Shown: in pieces, positions 1 to 10,560 of the stretch
Layout of the letters: every line of letters starts with the position of its first letter
Numbering within the stretch: the stretch's first letter is position 1
Assembly (NCBI RefSeq): GCF_020497125.1
Contig: NC_059082.1
Location: 21,784,965 to 21,848,964, forward strand
Direction of reading: 5' to 3'
DNA: 64,000 bases
From: Mauremys mutica
Taxonomy: Eukaryota > Chordata > Testudines > Geoemydidae
Notes under the pieces: model-generated
Databases searched by the model: none
Seen by the model: only the letters and a program-made list of their open reading frames with translations
What the model was told of the DNA's origin: nothing
Position numbers and translations under genes: made by a program

Positions 1-52
1 TCATTACCTCTTCAAGTCTAGTGGCTACATCCGGGCAGTCCAACGATAACAG
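1..52 (+). CDS. DMXL2: DMXL2 coding exon, truncated by window start
   Basis: The exon runs in from before the window and ends at 52 before a GTGTGG donor. The frame with codons 3-5, 6-8 and onward reads ITSSSLVATSGQSNDNR, the last codon being split AG|A across the intron (phase 2). This is the strand just upstream of the conserved NVCLWDT segment of the DmX propeller. It is too short to be seen as an isolated ORF and was found by extending the protein upstream from the next exon. Confidence 0.9.
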
Positions 53-3000
53 GTGTGGTAAAAGAGTGTGCAGTCAAAAATATATAAAAATATCTAGGCT
101 GAGAGGTTAAAGGTTTTCACCAAAGCTACCTGTCGTAACAGATCTTTGGATCTTGAAGCCAGAATTTTGAAGCCCAATGTTCTAAAAGCTGTTGAATTCC
201 CCTACCAGCTGTATGTGCATGGCTGCCTGCTTGTGTGTCACTTCTGCAGTTACTTTTTTTCTGCAGACTAGTTCCCTGTATTCTGTTGGCTTCTCAAAGC
301 TCCTTATCACTAAGTGCTAAATTATCCTTTTTCTCCCTTTATTTAGTTAAATATGAATTATTAAGGTCTGACTGCCTGGAATCAAGGGTTTTGGCTGAGC
401 ACCTCTTGTTGTTTTATTAGCTCTCCTGGTTTTAAAATTATTTCACTTTGGTAGTGTTCTTCATTTCTAATGTGGCTGTTTTTATTATTACTCAGTGGTT
501 TCCAGACATCCCAACTGCAACTCGTTCTGACGGGTACATTTGTACTGGATTGGGGAGGTGCTTATTTAGTAAATGCAGGCGGTGATCCCGGTTGTGCCAT
601 TGAATGGCATGTATGTTTCCCAGCCTTCCTGTAAGGCTAACATCAAGGGCTTGTCTACATGTGCTTTAGTCCACACTAGCGTGTTGTGCACGAACAGCTG
701 GTGCACACTAAAAGTTCCCTGTGGCATATTAATGTAGTCCTGTTTCAAACTGTACTATGTTGATGTGCACTAGGGACTTTTAGTGTGGAGGATCAGGGTC
801 CACGTGGGCCAGTTAGTGCACAACACGGTAATGCAAACTAAAATTTAAACCTCTCCTGTGCAGACCAAAGCACTGTGTAGACAAGCCCTTAGCCTTCAAG
901 GAAGCAGAATCAAGCATAGTCCCCACTGGGGACTTCAAAGTTTTTCAAAGGCTTGAATGACTGAATCAACTGGAGTTAGGCTTTTAACTGTCATTTGTGC
1001 TTTTACATGTCTTCCCCATGACTGCAAAGGTCCTGCACAAGCCCTCCTCAAAGTCAGTGTTTCCCAAACTTGTTTTGCCGGTTGTGCAGGGAAAGTCCCT
1101 GTTGGGCCCGGCTGGTTCGTTTACCTGCCGTGTCTGCAGGTCTGGCCGATCGCAGCTCCCAGTGGCCGCAGTTCGCTGCTCCAGGCCAATGGGAGCTGCT
1201 GGAAGAGGCATGGGCCAAGGGACCTACTGCCCACTGCTTCCAGCAGCTCCCATTGGCCTGGAGCTTGCTGCGATCAGCCGGACCTGCGGAAGTGGCAGAT
1301 AAACAAACCGGCCCGGCCCTACAGGGGCTTTCCCTAAACAAGCGGCAGAACAAGTTTGGGAAACACTGGGCTAAGAGACCCATACTATCCCAGGGATCAT
1401 TTAGCAAGTTGCCATCATTACTTGTTTTGTTTTTCCACCAGAAACGTGTGCTTATGGGACACTTTGGTATCCCCTGGTAACAGTCTCATTCACGGTAAGT
1501 AGTGCAGTAAAACACATTTCAGTTTTTTAATGGTTAAAGAATCAAGTAGGATTTGTGCATGGATTTTGAGAGGAAAAAGTTCATATGGGGCTAGACTAAA
1601 CATCTGTATTACAAGTTATTCAGTGCATTACCAGTACTGATGGAGGCCATAAAATCTATTGTTTCAAGACACTCAACATGAGTCTACTTTTGTACATCTC
1701 AAAGTATAAAAAAAGAGGAACATCAGAAAAGGTCACAGGCAAGGCTGTCTTGTGAAGGTGTTTATAAATGGTTAAATATTTGAATGTAGTGGTTTGGTTT
1801 TGGCACCATATGTCCAAACTTTTTAGTCGTCATTAGTAACAGGTCCATACGTCTGCATGTAGACCTCTCCTGAAACTGGCACTTAATAACACCTTTCAGC
1901 ACTGCCTTGAAGCAGGGGAGCTGTATATTGGGAGTTATGACTAAGATGATACAGGGCCTGTCCCAAAGAGCTTGACACTCTAATTCAGGCATGATGCCCA
2001 CTTAAGTTTAACAAACAAGATCAAGGGTGGCCGCAAGGGTTACAGGAAAAAGATGGTGGAGGTTATGTGTGTATCTGTCTTGATGGTATAGAATGTTTCA
2101 TGATGGATTTTTTTCCTCTTCATGTTAATAAAAATTGTGACGGGAGGATGATTTATTTGAGGTCTTGTGAGTGAGGGAAGCTGCAAGGCTGGGAAAGATT
2201 AGATGGTGTGATTAAGGTGAAAAGGGAGGGTGGGGAAGTCCAGCAACAGAGGAGTTGTGATTTGTGGAAAAGGAGCAGCGTGAGGGAAGGACATGCAGCC
2301 AAGAGAAAATGTAATAGTCTGAGTTTTGATAGGGGACACTGATAATGTCAGGATATTGCTGTCTGTGCTGCTTGATGTTGATCAGCTGGAGAGTGAAGGG
2401 CTCAGAGTGGGGCCTTGTTTTAGACCATCATTAGCTCCTCCATTGGTGTTCTTATCCACATGACCAGTAAAGACAAGGAAACTAGGCAGCCTTGGACTCG
2501 CCCCCTTTTCTTTATTCTGCTTGTTGAGGAATGAAGACCTTTGGGGCTGGAGTCTTTTTATATGCCACATACAGTAGAAAGAGGTGGATACACCTGACTG
2601 TGCCTGATATGGTGAGTGCTTAGCCATCTTATAACCCAGGTTGGGTCCAAGGTTACTGAGTATATATTAGTACAACAAATTGCCCCACTACTGATTATCT
2701 AAACAAAGCAATTCTGATTTAGCATTTGTGGTTAACTCTGTTTTTTAACAGGTGTTTAACAGATGTATTTGCCTCTGTTCAGTACTTTCATCTTTTACTT
2801 CAACAACTCAGAATTGAGTTTGTGCTTGAATTTTCTTGTCATAAAATTGTTTTATGAGTATGCATGTAGCTAGTAATCACTGCATTTGCTCAAGCAACTA
2901 TACATGTATGTTACAGGTAGGGTGATTGTATTTCCTAAAGAAAAAACAGGACACCCCCGGCTGCTTGCCCGATGGCACCCCCATGCTGTTGCCATAATCC

Positions 3001-5360
3001 TGTCCCCTTTCCCTCCCCCCCTCAGCCACCTGCCAGGCTGTTGTCCAGTCGCTGGAACCTTGAAGGGCCCCCCTGCACAATGAGGGGTCCCCCACACATG
3101 CTGGAACACTGCTTCCCCCACAGCCCTGCCTCCCCCCTGTGGGGGTCTGGCATCTCTGCTCACCCTCCCCACACCACACTTTTTTCCCCCCCAAAGTGGG
3201 CATTTGTCCTGTTTGTCCTGTTTGCTCTTCTGATAAAGTCATCAAGGGCAAACAGGACAAATGCCTCCTTTTGGAAAAAAGTCAGGATGGCCGGGACAGG
3301 GCTTCAAAAAAGGGACTGTCCCAGCCAAAACGGGACATATGGTTACTCTCATTATAGGCACATTTTTAAAAATATGGGCTGTACAATATAGTTAGTTTCT
3401 TTACGGTGTCACAGAAGTGTGGGATCTCAGTTTTAAGAGAAAATGAATGAAGCAGAGGTCCTGAGGCAAAAATAGCATTTGATCACATAACTGAACATTA
3501 TCATAATGCGTACACACAAGATGGCCAAATTAAGTTTGCACAACTTTATTTTTGGCATTTTCTAATTTTTGAGTGTTCGACTTTACAGCTTTCATCTTCT
3601 ATTATAGTTTTTAATGTAATTTAACATACAGTATGATTTTTATATTTTCTCAATTTTAAACATTTCAAGCGGGATGTGTGCTTAAACTATAAATCAAAAC
3701 TAACTGATTAAAGGAATAATAGAATCCATCTCACCTTACTTCTGCTGGCTCCGCAGCTCTAAGGAGTGTAAAGAGTAATACAAAAAAGTTTGTCATTCAT
3801 GTAGCAGATATGACTGTATACACTCAAAGGGAGCATATCTATGTAGTAAAAAAGTGCAAGTCACCTTTCAGAATAGAACTGTACTTTAAAATTGAAAACT
3901 ACACAAGACTACAAATCTGTAACAATCTTACAATATGTCTCTCAGCCTTCACTTGTCACGATCATGGTGCCACAGTACTTCAGTATGCACCTAAGCAGCA
4001 ACTCTTGATTTCTGGAGGCAGGAAAGGATGTGTCTGCATCTTTGACATCAGACAGAGACAAATCCTTCATACCTTCCAAGCACATGACTCTGCTATTAAG
4101 GCTCTTTCACTAGATCCTTCTGAAGAATACTTTGCAACAGGCTCAGCAGAAGGTAACATGAAGGTAAGATTATTGAAGTGGCTGAGTTGTGATATGAATT
4201 TTACATGGAGAAAGCACAGTGCATTATGCTGAATTATTTATCTTAATTTATTACTGTCTCTTTCTGAATATGTTCTTGTTTTCCTTTGTATTTCATTTTC
4301 CTGCAACAGTGCTAAAGTAATTATTAAAATAGACAGCTAGCCAGTTGATCTGTAGGGTAGTCTCAGTAACTGTATGATATCAAATTCTAAATAAGAATTT
4401 TAACTAGTTGTATTGGGGTAGTGTCTAGGAACTCCAATCATGGGCCAGTACCCAACTCTGCTGAGACACTGCAAAAGCACACTCCCTGTCCCACCGTGTT
4501 TGCAATCTGAATACAAGAGGAAAGACAACAGGTGAAGGCAACAGACAGAGAGAGCGCAGACGTTTTGCCCTTCGCTAAGCCATGCTAGAGAGGTGCAGTA
4601 TGTTTTATAGTCAGATAGGAGAACCCCAGCCTCCTACTGCCCTGGACCTACATCACTGAGCTTGAGGACTCTCCACACTTTCGAGAACTGAGTCCCAGAT
4701 CAGAAACTCTCATCATGCACCAGTGTTAATGAAATTTGAGCCAGATTCTCTGCCCGTGTTCCAGCGGAGGGGAATTCTTACCTGACATAAAAGCAGTTTG
4801 TATGCCAGCTGCCACCCCCATCTTACGGGATAAGTCAGGAGTGGGGGCATGCAGGATGAGGTGAAGGGGAGCACAGCTTCACTGCATGAATTCACAGCTG
4901 GTGTATGGTCGCTTAAGAGACTGGCCAGCTGTCATCTATTAAAGCAGCCCCTAGGCTGCTCTAACTTATACCAGTAAAAGAGCATCTTGAGAATCCTGGA
5001 GCTGTACAGCTTCCTCTCTGACCATCCATATTTTCTCTCCCTTCTTCTGTGCTGAATGGGTTTTGATGCAGGAAAGGTTTGATCCAGATTCTCAATAGAA
5101 AGGGCACATTTTAACCTCATTATGTCTTGTCTGTCATTCTCTTAATATAGGTCTGGGGACTGACAGGCTACGGTTTAATTCATTCCTTTAAAAACGAACA
5201 TGCCAAACAGTCCATATTCAGAAATATTGGTGCTGGAGTCATGCAGATTGAAACTGTGCAAGACAATCGGATCTTCTCCTGTGGAGCAGATGGCACCCTG
5301 AAAATGAGAGTTCTACCTAATGCTTTCAACATCCCTACAGGCATTTTTAGCATTCTATAG
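1..5360 (+). CDS. DMXL2: DMXL2 (rabconnectin-3 alpha), C-terminal end, joined from four exons; 5' end outside the window
   Basis: Joining 1-52, 1442-1494, 3946-4163 and 5151-5360 gives one open frame of 176 codons plus a TAG stop. The product is the end of a WD40 propeller, with phrases such as FTCHDHGATVLQYAPKQQLL, FQAHDSAIKAL, SIFRNIGAGVMQ and FSCGADGTLK that I recognise as the DmX-like C-terminus. Every junction has GT-AG ends and phases agree (2, 1, 0). DMXL2 is a very large WD40 protein; with its partner WDR7 it associates with synaptic vesicles and promotes V-ATPase assembly and acidification, and it takes part in Rab3 regulation. The paralogue DMXL1 has a similar tail; DMXL2 is preferred because GLDN lies next to it in convergent orientation, as in human. 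Only the last part of the protein (about 3000 residues in the family) is in the window. Confidence 0.95.
645..890. mobile_element. Short non-autonomous DNA transposon (MITE) with AAGGGCTTGTCTAC termini
   Basis: The ends are inverted copies: aagggcttgtctac at 645-658 and gtagacaagccctt at 877-890. The interior has partly inverted motifs (gtgctttagtcc, gtgcacactaaaag, cttttagtgtg) and no coding capacity. A second, more diverged copy with the same internal motifs lies at about 18925-19213 in a GLDN intron. A clean target-site duplication was not found, so the superfamily is left open. Confidence 0.7.
1055..1368. mobile_element. Foldback hAT-type MITE, CAGTGTTTCCCAAACTTG family, copy 1
   Basis: The termini are exact inverted repeats, cagtgtttcccaaacttg and caagtttgggaaacactg. 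The whole element is nearly palindromic: the interior has cagctcccattggcc on one arm and ggccaatgggagctg on the other, and gtttacctgcc faces ggcagataaac. A sister copy is at 34936-35268, where the target duplication is visible. GC content is well above the surrounding intron. The overlapping open frames on both strands are by-products of this GC-rich palindrome, not genes. Confidence 0.85.
1442..1494 (+). CDS. DMXL2: DMXL2 coding exon, 53 nt
   Basis: The acceptor TTTTTCCACCAG precedes 1442 and the donor GTAAGT follows 1494. After one base completing the Arg codon of the previous exon it reads NVCLWDTLVSPGNSLIH, then G of a split codon (phase 1). The LWDT motif is the typical WD dipeptide position of a WD40 blade. 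The exon is well below average length and sits 73 bp downstream of a palindromic transposon. Confidence 0.95.
1495..3945 (+). other. DMXL2 intron (2451 bp)
   Basis: The donor is GTAAGT at 1495 and the acceptor is TGTCTCTCAG ending at 3945. It contains a repeat at about 2918-3349. A degraded piece near 1915-1985 resembles the dispersed 'cagtgcctagcacaatggggcc' repeat in reverse. The rest is unremarkable intronic sequence. Confidence 0.85.
2918..3349. mobile_element. Probable non-autonomous DNA transposon with AGGGTGA... ends
   Basis: The left end tagggtgattgtatttcc faces a right end ggacatatggttactct, an imperfect inverted repeat. Inside are facing segments catttgtcctgtttg and caaacaggacaaatg, so the element folds back. 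The centre is C-rich. No reading frame resembles a transposase. Assignment is by pattern only. Confidence 0.55.
3946..4163 (+). CDS. DMXL2: DMXL2 coding exon, 218 nt
   Basis: The exon starts after TCTCTCAG; CC completes an Ala codon begun in the previous exon, then FTCHDHGATVLQYA, GGRKGCVCIFDIRQRQ and FQAHDSAIKALSLDPS follow, ending in GNMK before GTAAGATT (phase 0). It covers two WD40 blades: a CIFDIR strand and a DPSEEYFATGSAEGNMK strand. An open frame runs into both flanking introns, but the conserved part matches exactly this interval. Confidence 0.97.
4164..5150 (+). other. DMXL2 last intron (987 bp)
   Basis: The donor is GTAAGATT and the acceptor is CTTAATATAG. About 4415-4520 resembles the dispersed repeat of the 'ggggtagtgtctaggaactccaatcatgg' type seen elsewhere in the window. 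About 4715-4960 contains fragments of the 'gagccagattctc' palindromic repeat family. No gene is visible. Confidence 0.8.
5151..5360 (+). CDS. DMXL2: DMXL2 terminal coding exon with stop
   Basis: Phase 0 start VWGLTGYGLIHSF, then SIFRNIGAGVMQIETVQ, FSCGADGTLKMRVLPNAFN and the C-terminal IPTGIFSIL, with TAG at 5358-5360. This is the last WD40 blade and short tail. The open frame ends naturally, without frameshift or premature stop. Confidence 0.97.
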   Translation, partial: VWGLTGYGLIHSFKNEHAKQSIFRNIGAGVMQIETVQDNRIFSCGADGTLKMRVLPNAFNIPTGIFSIL

Positions 5361-6620
5361 ATTTATGCTGTTTAGTTCTGTTAAATAGCTACAATGCAGT
5401 AATATGCATTCATGAAAGGAATTATCGTACATTGCTTTCAGAGCAATTACTGCAGCATTAAATATTATCTGAAACAGAAAAGAGACTGACTTTTAAAGCA
5501 GGGTTCTTGAGCACTGCGTACATAGATTGGTGGGAATGGAAATGCATGTAGTGCATTGTAAAAACAAAGAATGAAACCTATTAAAGTCATAGGTAGGTTA
5601 GTGCTCAATAACCTACAGCGAGCCTTCTTTAGTAAGCATAGTACACAGATTCTAACAGTAGCCATAGACATATACAAGCACCATGGCGCTAAATAAAGTC
5701 AATAAGCAGTTTGTAATGTGATTCAGGTTTTATTTTTCTTCCAGTTCTTGCTACTAATTGAAGCATGTCTACAGCTACTCATTTAAAAAAAATAGACTGT
5801 TGTAATGAAGGGTATTCAGTGTATGGAAGAATTTGTAGGCCAGGAAAGTGTAATAGATGCAAAAGCTGTGGAATAATGTGCAATGAAGAATGTACTATGA
5901 GACACCTGTATCGTTTTATGCTGATATTTTTACCAGGTAGTATTACTACACCATTGATACTATACATTGCACATGAACACATTTTTAAAATGCGATGTTT
6001 TCTTAATTTGCACATTTTTTCTTTGATGGCTGTGTTTTCTATTTTCGAGCTCTGCCTTTACATTAGGAATGTAATGTGAACATTAAATGTTTGTAGTAAA
6101 GAGAAACATGGTTTTAGTTAGCTTTTAGTTTTGAAACCCTTATGTTTGTCCAGGGAAAAGTAAGACTTCCTTAAATGAAGCTATATAAGAGAATACCAAT
6201 GTAATATACAATGCCACATTTCAGATGAATGTCAGGCTTTATGTGGCCAGCTAATAAATAGTAATGGTAATTTAAGTTATTACCAGAGCATACTGTATAA
6301 ACTATGCAGAGTTCAATATTGTTTGCTTGTAATATACTAGCCACTGTTGTCATATTTAGATGTATTTTTCTGTGTAAACAAAAACCATGTTCTTAAGATA
6401 CATGTTCTGTGTATTTAAATGTTAACTAGTTGTCCTACTTCTTCAATGAGAATTTTGGTGTCTGTGCAGCAATGTAAAATATAATGGGATAAAATGCACC
6501 TTTCTCCAAAGGGGATTTTAATTGCAGGTTGTGAAGTATGGATATGAAAGAAAAGGAAGTGTCATTTGTTAGTTTTACCTTTGTAAGTTAAATAAATTCC
6601 TTTTATTTCATGGAACAGGT
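5361..6620 (+). other. DMXL2: DMXL2 3' untranslated region (approximate end)
   Basis: AT-rich sequence follows the stop. AATAAA hexamers are at 5692-5697 and 6591-6596; the distal one is followed by a GT-rich stretch (gttagttcctgtgcagtcttttgtc) and is the better 3' end. A 104-codon open frame at 5765-6079 lies inside this UTR and resembles nothing I recognise. The end point is inferred, not observed. Confidence 0.6.
6591..6607. terminator. Poly(A) signals on both strands: AATAAA (+) at 6591-6596 and AATAAA (-) at 6602-6607
   Basis: The sequence aataaattccttttatt holds the canonical hexamer on the + strand and again, six bases on, on the - strand. The + copy suits DMXL2 and has GT-rich sequence downstream. 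The - copy could in principle serve GLDN, but would need a 3.5-kb 3'UTR and its downstream side is not GT-rich, so that use is only a possibility. Confidence 0.5.
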
Positions 6621-9600
6621 TAGTTCCTGTGCAGTCTTTTGTCTTGCACTTAAACAGTCTTGTTGAAACTTCAGTATTATGATTAGATCTGTAGTTACCA
6701 TTAGAGCTAAAATTGTCACTGGCAAGAAAAAAGGTTTGCAGTTGGACTTACTTTTGTGTTTCACTGCTCCCAAGGGGTGCAAGATTAACAGAACTGAAGT
6801 TCACTTTCTACAGCACAGGCAGCTGCACTACACACTCTTCTTACACCATCCTGCCAGTATGGTTCCTGTCACTTGGGTGAATTCATTCTCCTTCCTGCTT
6901 GTTCAGTCCTTGGACTCTGATAAGGTTACCCACAGTGGTGTTAATTTGATGGAAACAGTAATTGGTCCGAGACCACTAGTTCATTTGACATGCATCACAT
7001 CAGAAAAAAGTTTCCCTTTCCAGCCTGCATTAAATTTGCCCTAAAGGTGAAAGGTTTCCGAATCCTACTGCTATTTTTCCTAGCCAGAGTGTCCTCAGTC
7101 AGTTTAATTACAGTAGTAGTAATAAATATCGAGCTCTAAAATGTGAAATTTAAAATGAGTACCGGTATTTTATGTAGTCAAAATGAGCAAAACAAAAACA
7201 TTCTAAATTATTTCTAGTTTAACATCCTAAAGCTAAATTAAGTAGATTCAGTATATGTGATTCTTTTTAATATATTGAATTTGCAACTTAAGGAGGATGT
7301 TACTCACAAAAATGAATTCAAATATAGTGCAGCAAATGACAATATTTAATGCTTCAGCTATTTGTTACTGGCAGCAGTTCCTGCTTCACCTAACCACTGC
7401 ATATTTTGAAAAGTGTTAACATAACTCAAAGTAGTTAGTTACGTACCCAGGCACTTGTTACACACAGAACACGTTCAAACAATATCAAAGAATCTGACTT
7501 CAACTTACAAACATCAAGGAAAAGCAAGCTTCAGGCAGAAATGCATCCTTAGAACATCTACCTTGTTTTTGTTTTCACTGCCTGTTTTAGTGATTAGGTT
7601 TACAGCAAAATACATTGAGCAACCTTCCCATTAAGAGAACACTTTTATGTTATATGTAAGATTCCCCCATGCTTTGTCTGGATAATGATTTTTACTATGG
7701 TTATGTGAAGATGAACTTTCAGCTGAAACCCATAAAGGCAAAGAAACTTGGGTTCAGAAGTTTAACAACATCACACACACACTATATATAGAGAGAGGTC
7801 ATTCAGAAAGCTTAAAATGTGCTTTAAACTATAGCGATCTGTTCCTCCCACCATTTGGAAATCAGTCATTGATGCAGTTAAGAAGGAAGCATTGTGGTAG
7901 CCATGCTAATATAATAGATTAGAAATGGGAAGAATGTACTTATATGGAATTGAGGGTGTTATTTGTGAGTAAGAATGCTCATTACTCTGCCCACTTATAT
8001 ATATTTTTATGCTCCCTTTTAAAAAAAGTTAGTTGTTTACATAGTCACAATTCAGTTCTTAAGAGATAAAGTACAGCAGCGCACAGAGAAAACAAGTACT
8101 CCAGCTGCAGTGCCTTTCACTCTAATTCACCCTTACCTTGGAAGTCTTTGGTGGGGTTCAACTGTGATCAGTGAGCCTTGTCCTCCTCAAGCTCCTGAAA
8201 CAGCTTCCAACAGCTTGAGGTGGTGAAAAATGACCAAAAACCCAGAGGGCTGCCCGCCTGTCCTTTTATAAACTACCAGTCTCCTCTGTCATTCACAGCA
8301 GGTGAGCACAGCCCTCTCACCAGGTGATTCCCCTGATAAACTAACTTCTGGCAGAAGACAGCCTTTTGTTTAGGAGCCTCCTATTTGACTAGAGAACTAT
8401 CAAGATTTAACAACCTTACATTGTTAGCCCTGGGCTACTACCCCCACCCCCCTTGGTGGTTTTCCAAGAGGTAAAACATCAGAGAAGGTAGCCATCTCCC
8501 AGAGTCAAAATGGCATCTGCAGGCTGATACAAACAGATGTTCATAATTTCAACAGAATTCATTTGTTGTCCACAGAAAATTTCCCCAAATCATCACCGAA
8601 AGCTGTTGTTCATAAAGACCCTACCTTTTTCTATAGACAGTAAGATACATTGTAGCTGGCACAGTGCTATTTTGTGACAACTCTAAAAAATATGAATGAC
8701 AGTGAGAACAGAACCCATTCAACAATGTTCCTTTGCCTGGTGTTTAATTTGAAAGGTTGGTGCTGACTTCTTTTTAGTGTGTGGGCATTGAGATGGGCAG
8801 GGGCAAATTGCTAGTGAAGGTCACCTGCCTGTGCAGGTGACTGCATTGATGGGGGAGGTTTCCATCCTGTGATGCTTTTCAGGCCAAACTCTCAGTTTAA
8901 CATAGTATAGGTCTGATAATCATATCCAAAGTGCTTTTCTTTTTTCAAATGAGATATGCACTAGCAGCTGGCTGGTACAGCCATTCCTGAGAACTGTTGA
9001 TTTGTTTTTATCAGCTTGTAAAGATACCAATGGATCTGAAGTTAATTAAATTCCTTCACACAGAGCTGTTGAACACATGGATGTTGAAACTCTGGCCTAT
9101 TTGCCTTAAACACAAAGGCCTGATTCGCCTCTGCCTTATGCTGTCATATACACCCATTTAAAAGTAGATGTTAAATGCTACCTTTCTAACTGGTAACATA
9201 TTACACCTGCTTTGCGCAAGTGTGACTACATGACAGTACAGTCTTCATTTGTGACTAGGAGTTTTGTGTAAATTTGGGAGAAAGATGAGGTTAGCTCAAG
9301 ATAAGCAATCAAAAAAATGTTAAATAAAAGGAGCTTCACCTGCTCTGACTACATTTCCTGTTGTAACACCTCCTCCCACTGAGTACCTAAGTTCACATGT
9401 CACTAGCCATCATTTACATCACCTCTGTTTGCTTTTTGGTTATTTAGTAGTTAGCCAGATTTGTCAAATTTCAGGATTCTTGCTTTTTTCTATTGTTTTT
9501 TCTATTTTGATTTATAAATATGGAATGAGTTTTTAATAAACTATTACTTTGGTCTTTACGGTATTTACTTTAGTACAAAAATTACTCTCCCTGATCATTT

Positions 9601-10100
9601 TAATCGCTGTACATCAATTTTTAAAAAAATATCACAACTAAACAGAATTCAGAGTTGATGCAAAGAATTAAATGGAAATGATACAAAGAAGCTTATTTGT
9701 AAACACTGTTTAGACATTTATACTAAGCTATAATTGCTGACTAGAAGATAATTGCAGACAGTAATTGCAAATTAAGAGTAAAAACAGACCCTATTGAACA
9801 TAGTATTGTAGAATAATCAGTATACAGTAGATATAATTATGGCCTGCATAGTAGGGAAAAAACAAAAATAAGTTTTAACACACAGCTCTTTCTCTATAAA
9901 GCTAAGAATTGCCTACAGAATTTAAGTATATTTAAATGACACAAAGGAGTCTGGTCTCCCCTTTATGCACACACAAACAACCACTAATCTTCAATAGAAA
10001 ATGTGTGTGTATGCTGCAGGGAGAAGATGTACATGACATAGCTTTAAATAACCTACTTAGCCCAATACGGCCAGCATGATGTATCATTTTAAAATAGCAT
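6621..10100. other. Interval between the convergent stop codons; GLDN 3'UTR plus intergenic DNA
   Basis: No coding exon is recognisable on either strand and no clear transposon was seen in these 3.5 kb, making it poorer in repeats than most of the window. Short CA and TA runs occur near 7770-7800. Candidate - strand signals (tttaat on the + strand, ATTAAA on the -) occur at several places, including near 9600 and 8740, so the GLDN 3' end cannot be fixed from sequence alone. Confidence 0.5.
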
Positions 10101-10560
10101 TCAGCTGTCAAAATGTACAGAGTATTGCATTAAATAGCCATTTTCCCATGTATACAAGTCTCTATCTCTTAGACTATATGAAAGCATAGCAAGAACAGAT
10201 TGTGCTGATCTTAACTCAAAGCTTGCATCGATTTGCTTCTCTCTCAACAAATCAAAAGCAAAAGTTACCCTCATATCCTTGGTATCAGTAACATATAGCA
10301 CTCCACATGCTATAAATGCATTGCCAGCTTTGGACTTGGGGTAGGTAGTGTTGATATGTTGAACGACTGAAAATGTCTCTTTGTCAATATGTGCTACAAT
10401 GATATTTTCATCAATACTTGAGGCATAGATAATCCAAAGACCGTTTTCATCCACTGCCATGTTGAAGTACGTCTTGGCGTTAGAAAAGAGGTAGTGGCGA
10501 CCATCGTGTAAGGCATTTTCAATTGTCAGGGTTCTGAATAATGCTGTATCAAGCGCAAAT
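10101..10560 (-). CDS. GLDN: GLDN exon 10, bulk of the olfactomedin domain, with stop
   Basis: The acceptor CCTTTCAG precedes base 10560. One base completes the Lys codon (AA|A) and then residues 380-531 follow, including [49 protein letters not shown] and the C-terminus YSVHFDS, stop TGA at 10103-10101. The GLWIIYA and [15 protein letters not shown] phrases are olfactomedin signatures. N449-T-T is an N-glycosylation sequon. C464 lies in a position where I recall Arg in the human protein. Confidence 0.97.

Larger units (their letters stand above)
53..1441 (+). other. DMXL2 intron (1389 bp) with two DNA-transposon copies
   Basis: The intron has a GT donor at 53 and a pyrimidine-rich acceptor ending CCACCAG at 1441. 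It holds a short non-autonomous element at 645-890 and a palindromic hAT-like element at 1055-1368, leaving only 73 bp between the second element and the next exon. I see no other gene in it. Confidence 0.85.

Noticed and set aside
1070..1480. 136-codon plus-strand frame ending in a Trp-rich tail
   Set aside because: Most of it is the palindromic hAT element; the final part overlaps the DMXL2 53-nt exon in a different reading frame.
5765..6079. 104-codon Cys-rich open frame
   Set aside because: It lies in the DMXL2 3'UTR, has no recognisable domain despite several Cys pairs, and has no splice or promoter signals of its own. Conservation across species would be needed to revive it.
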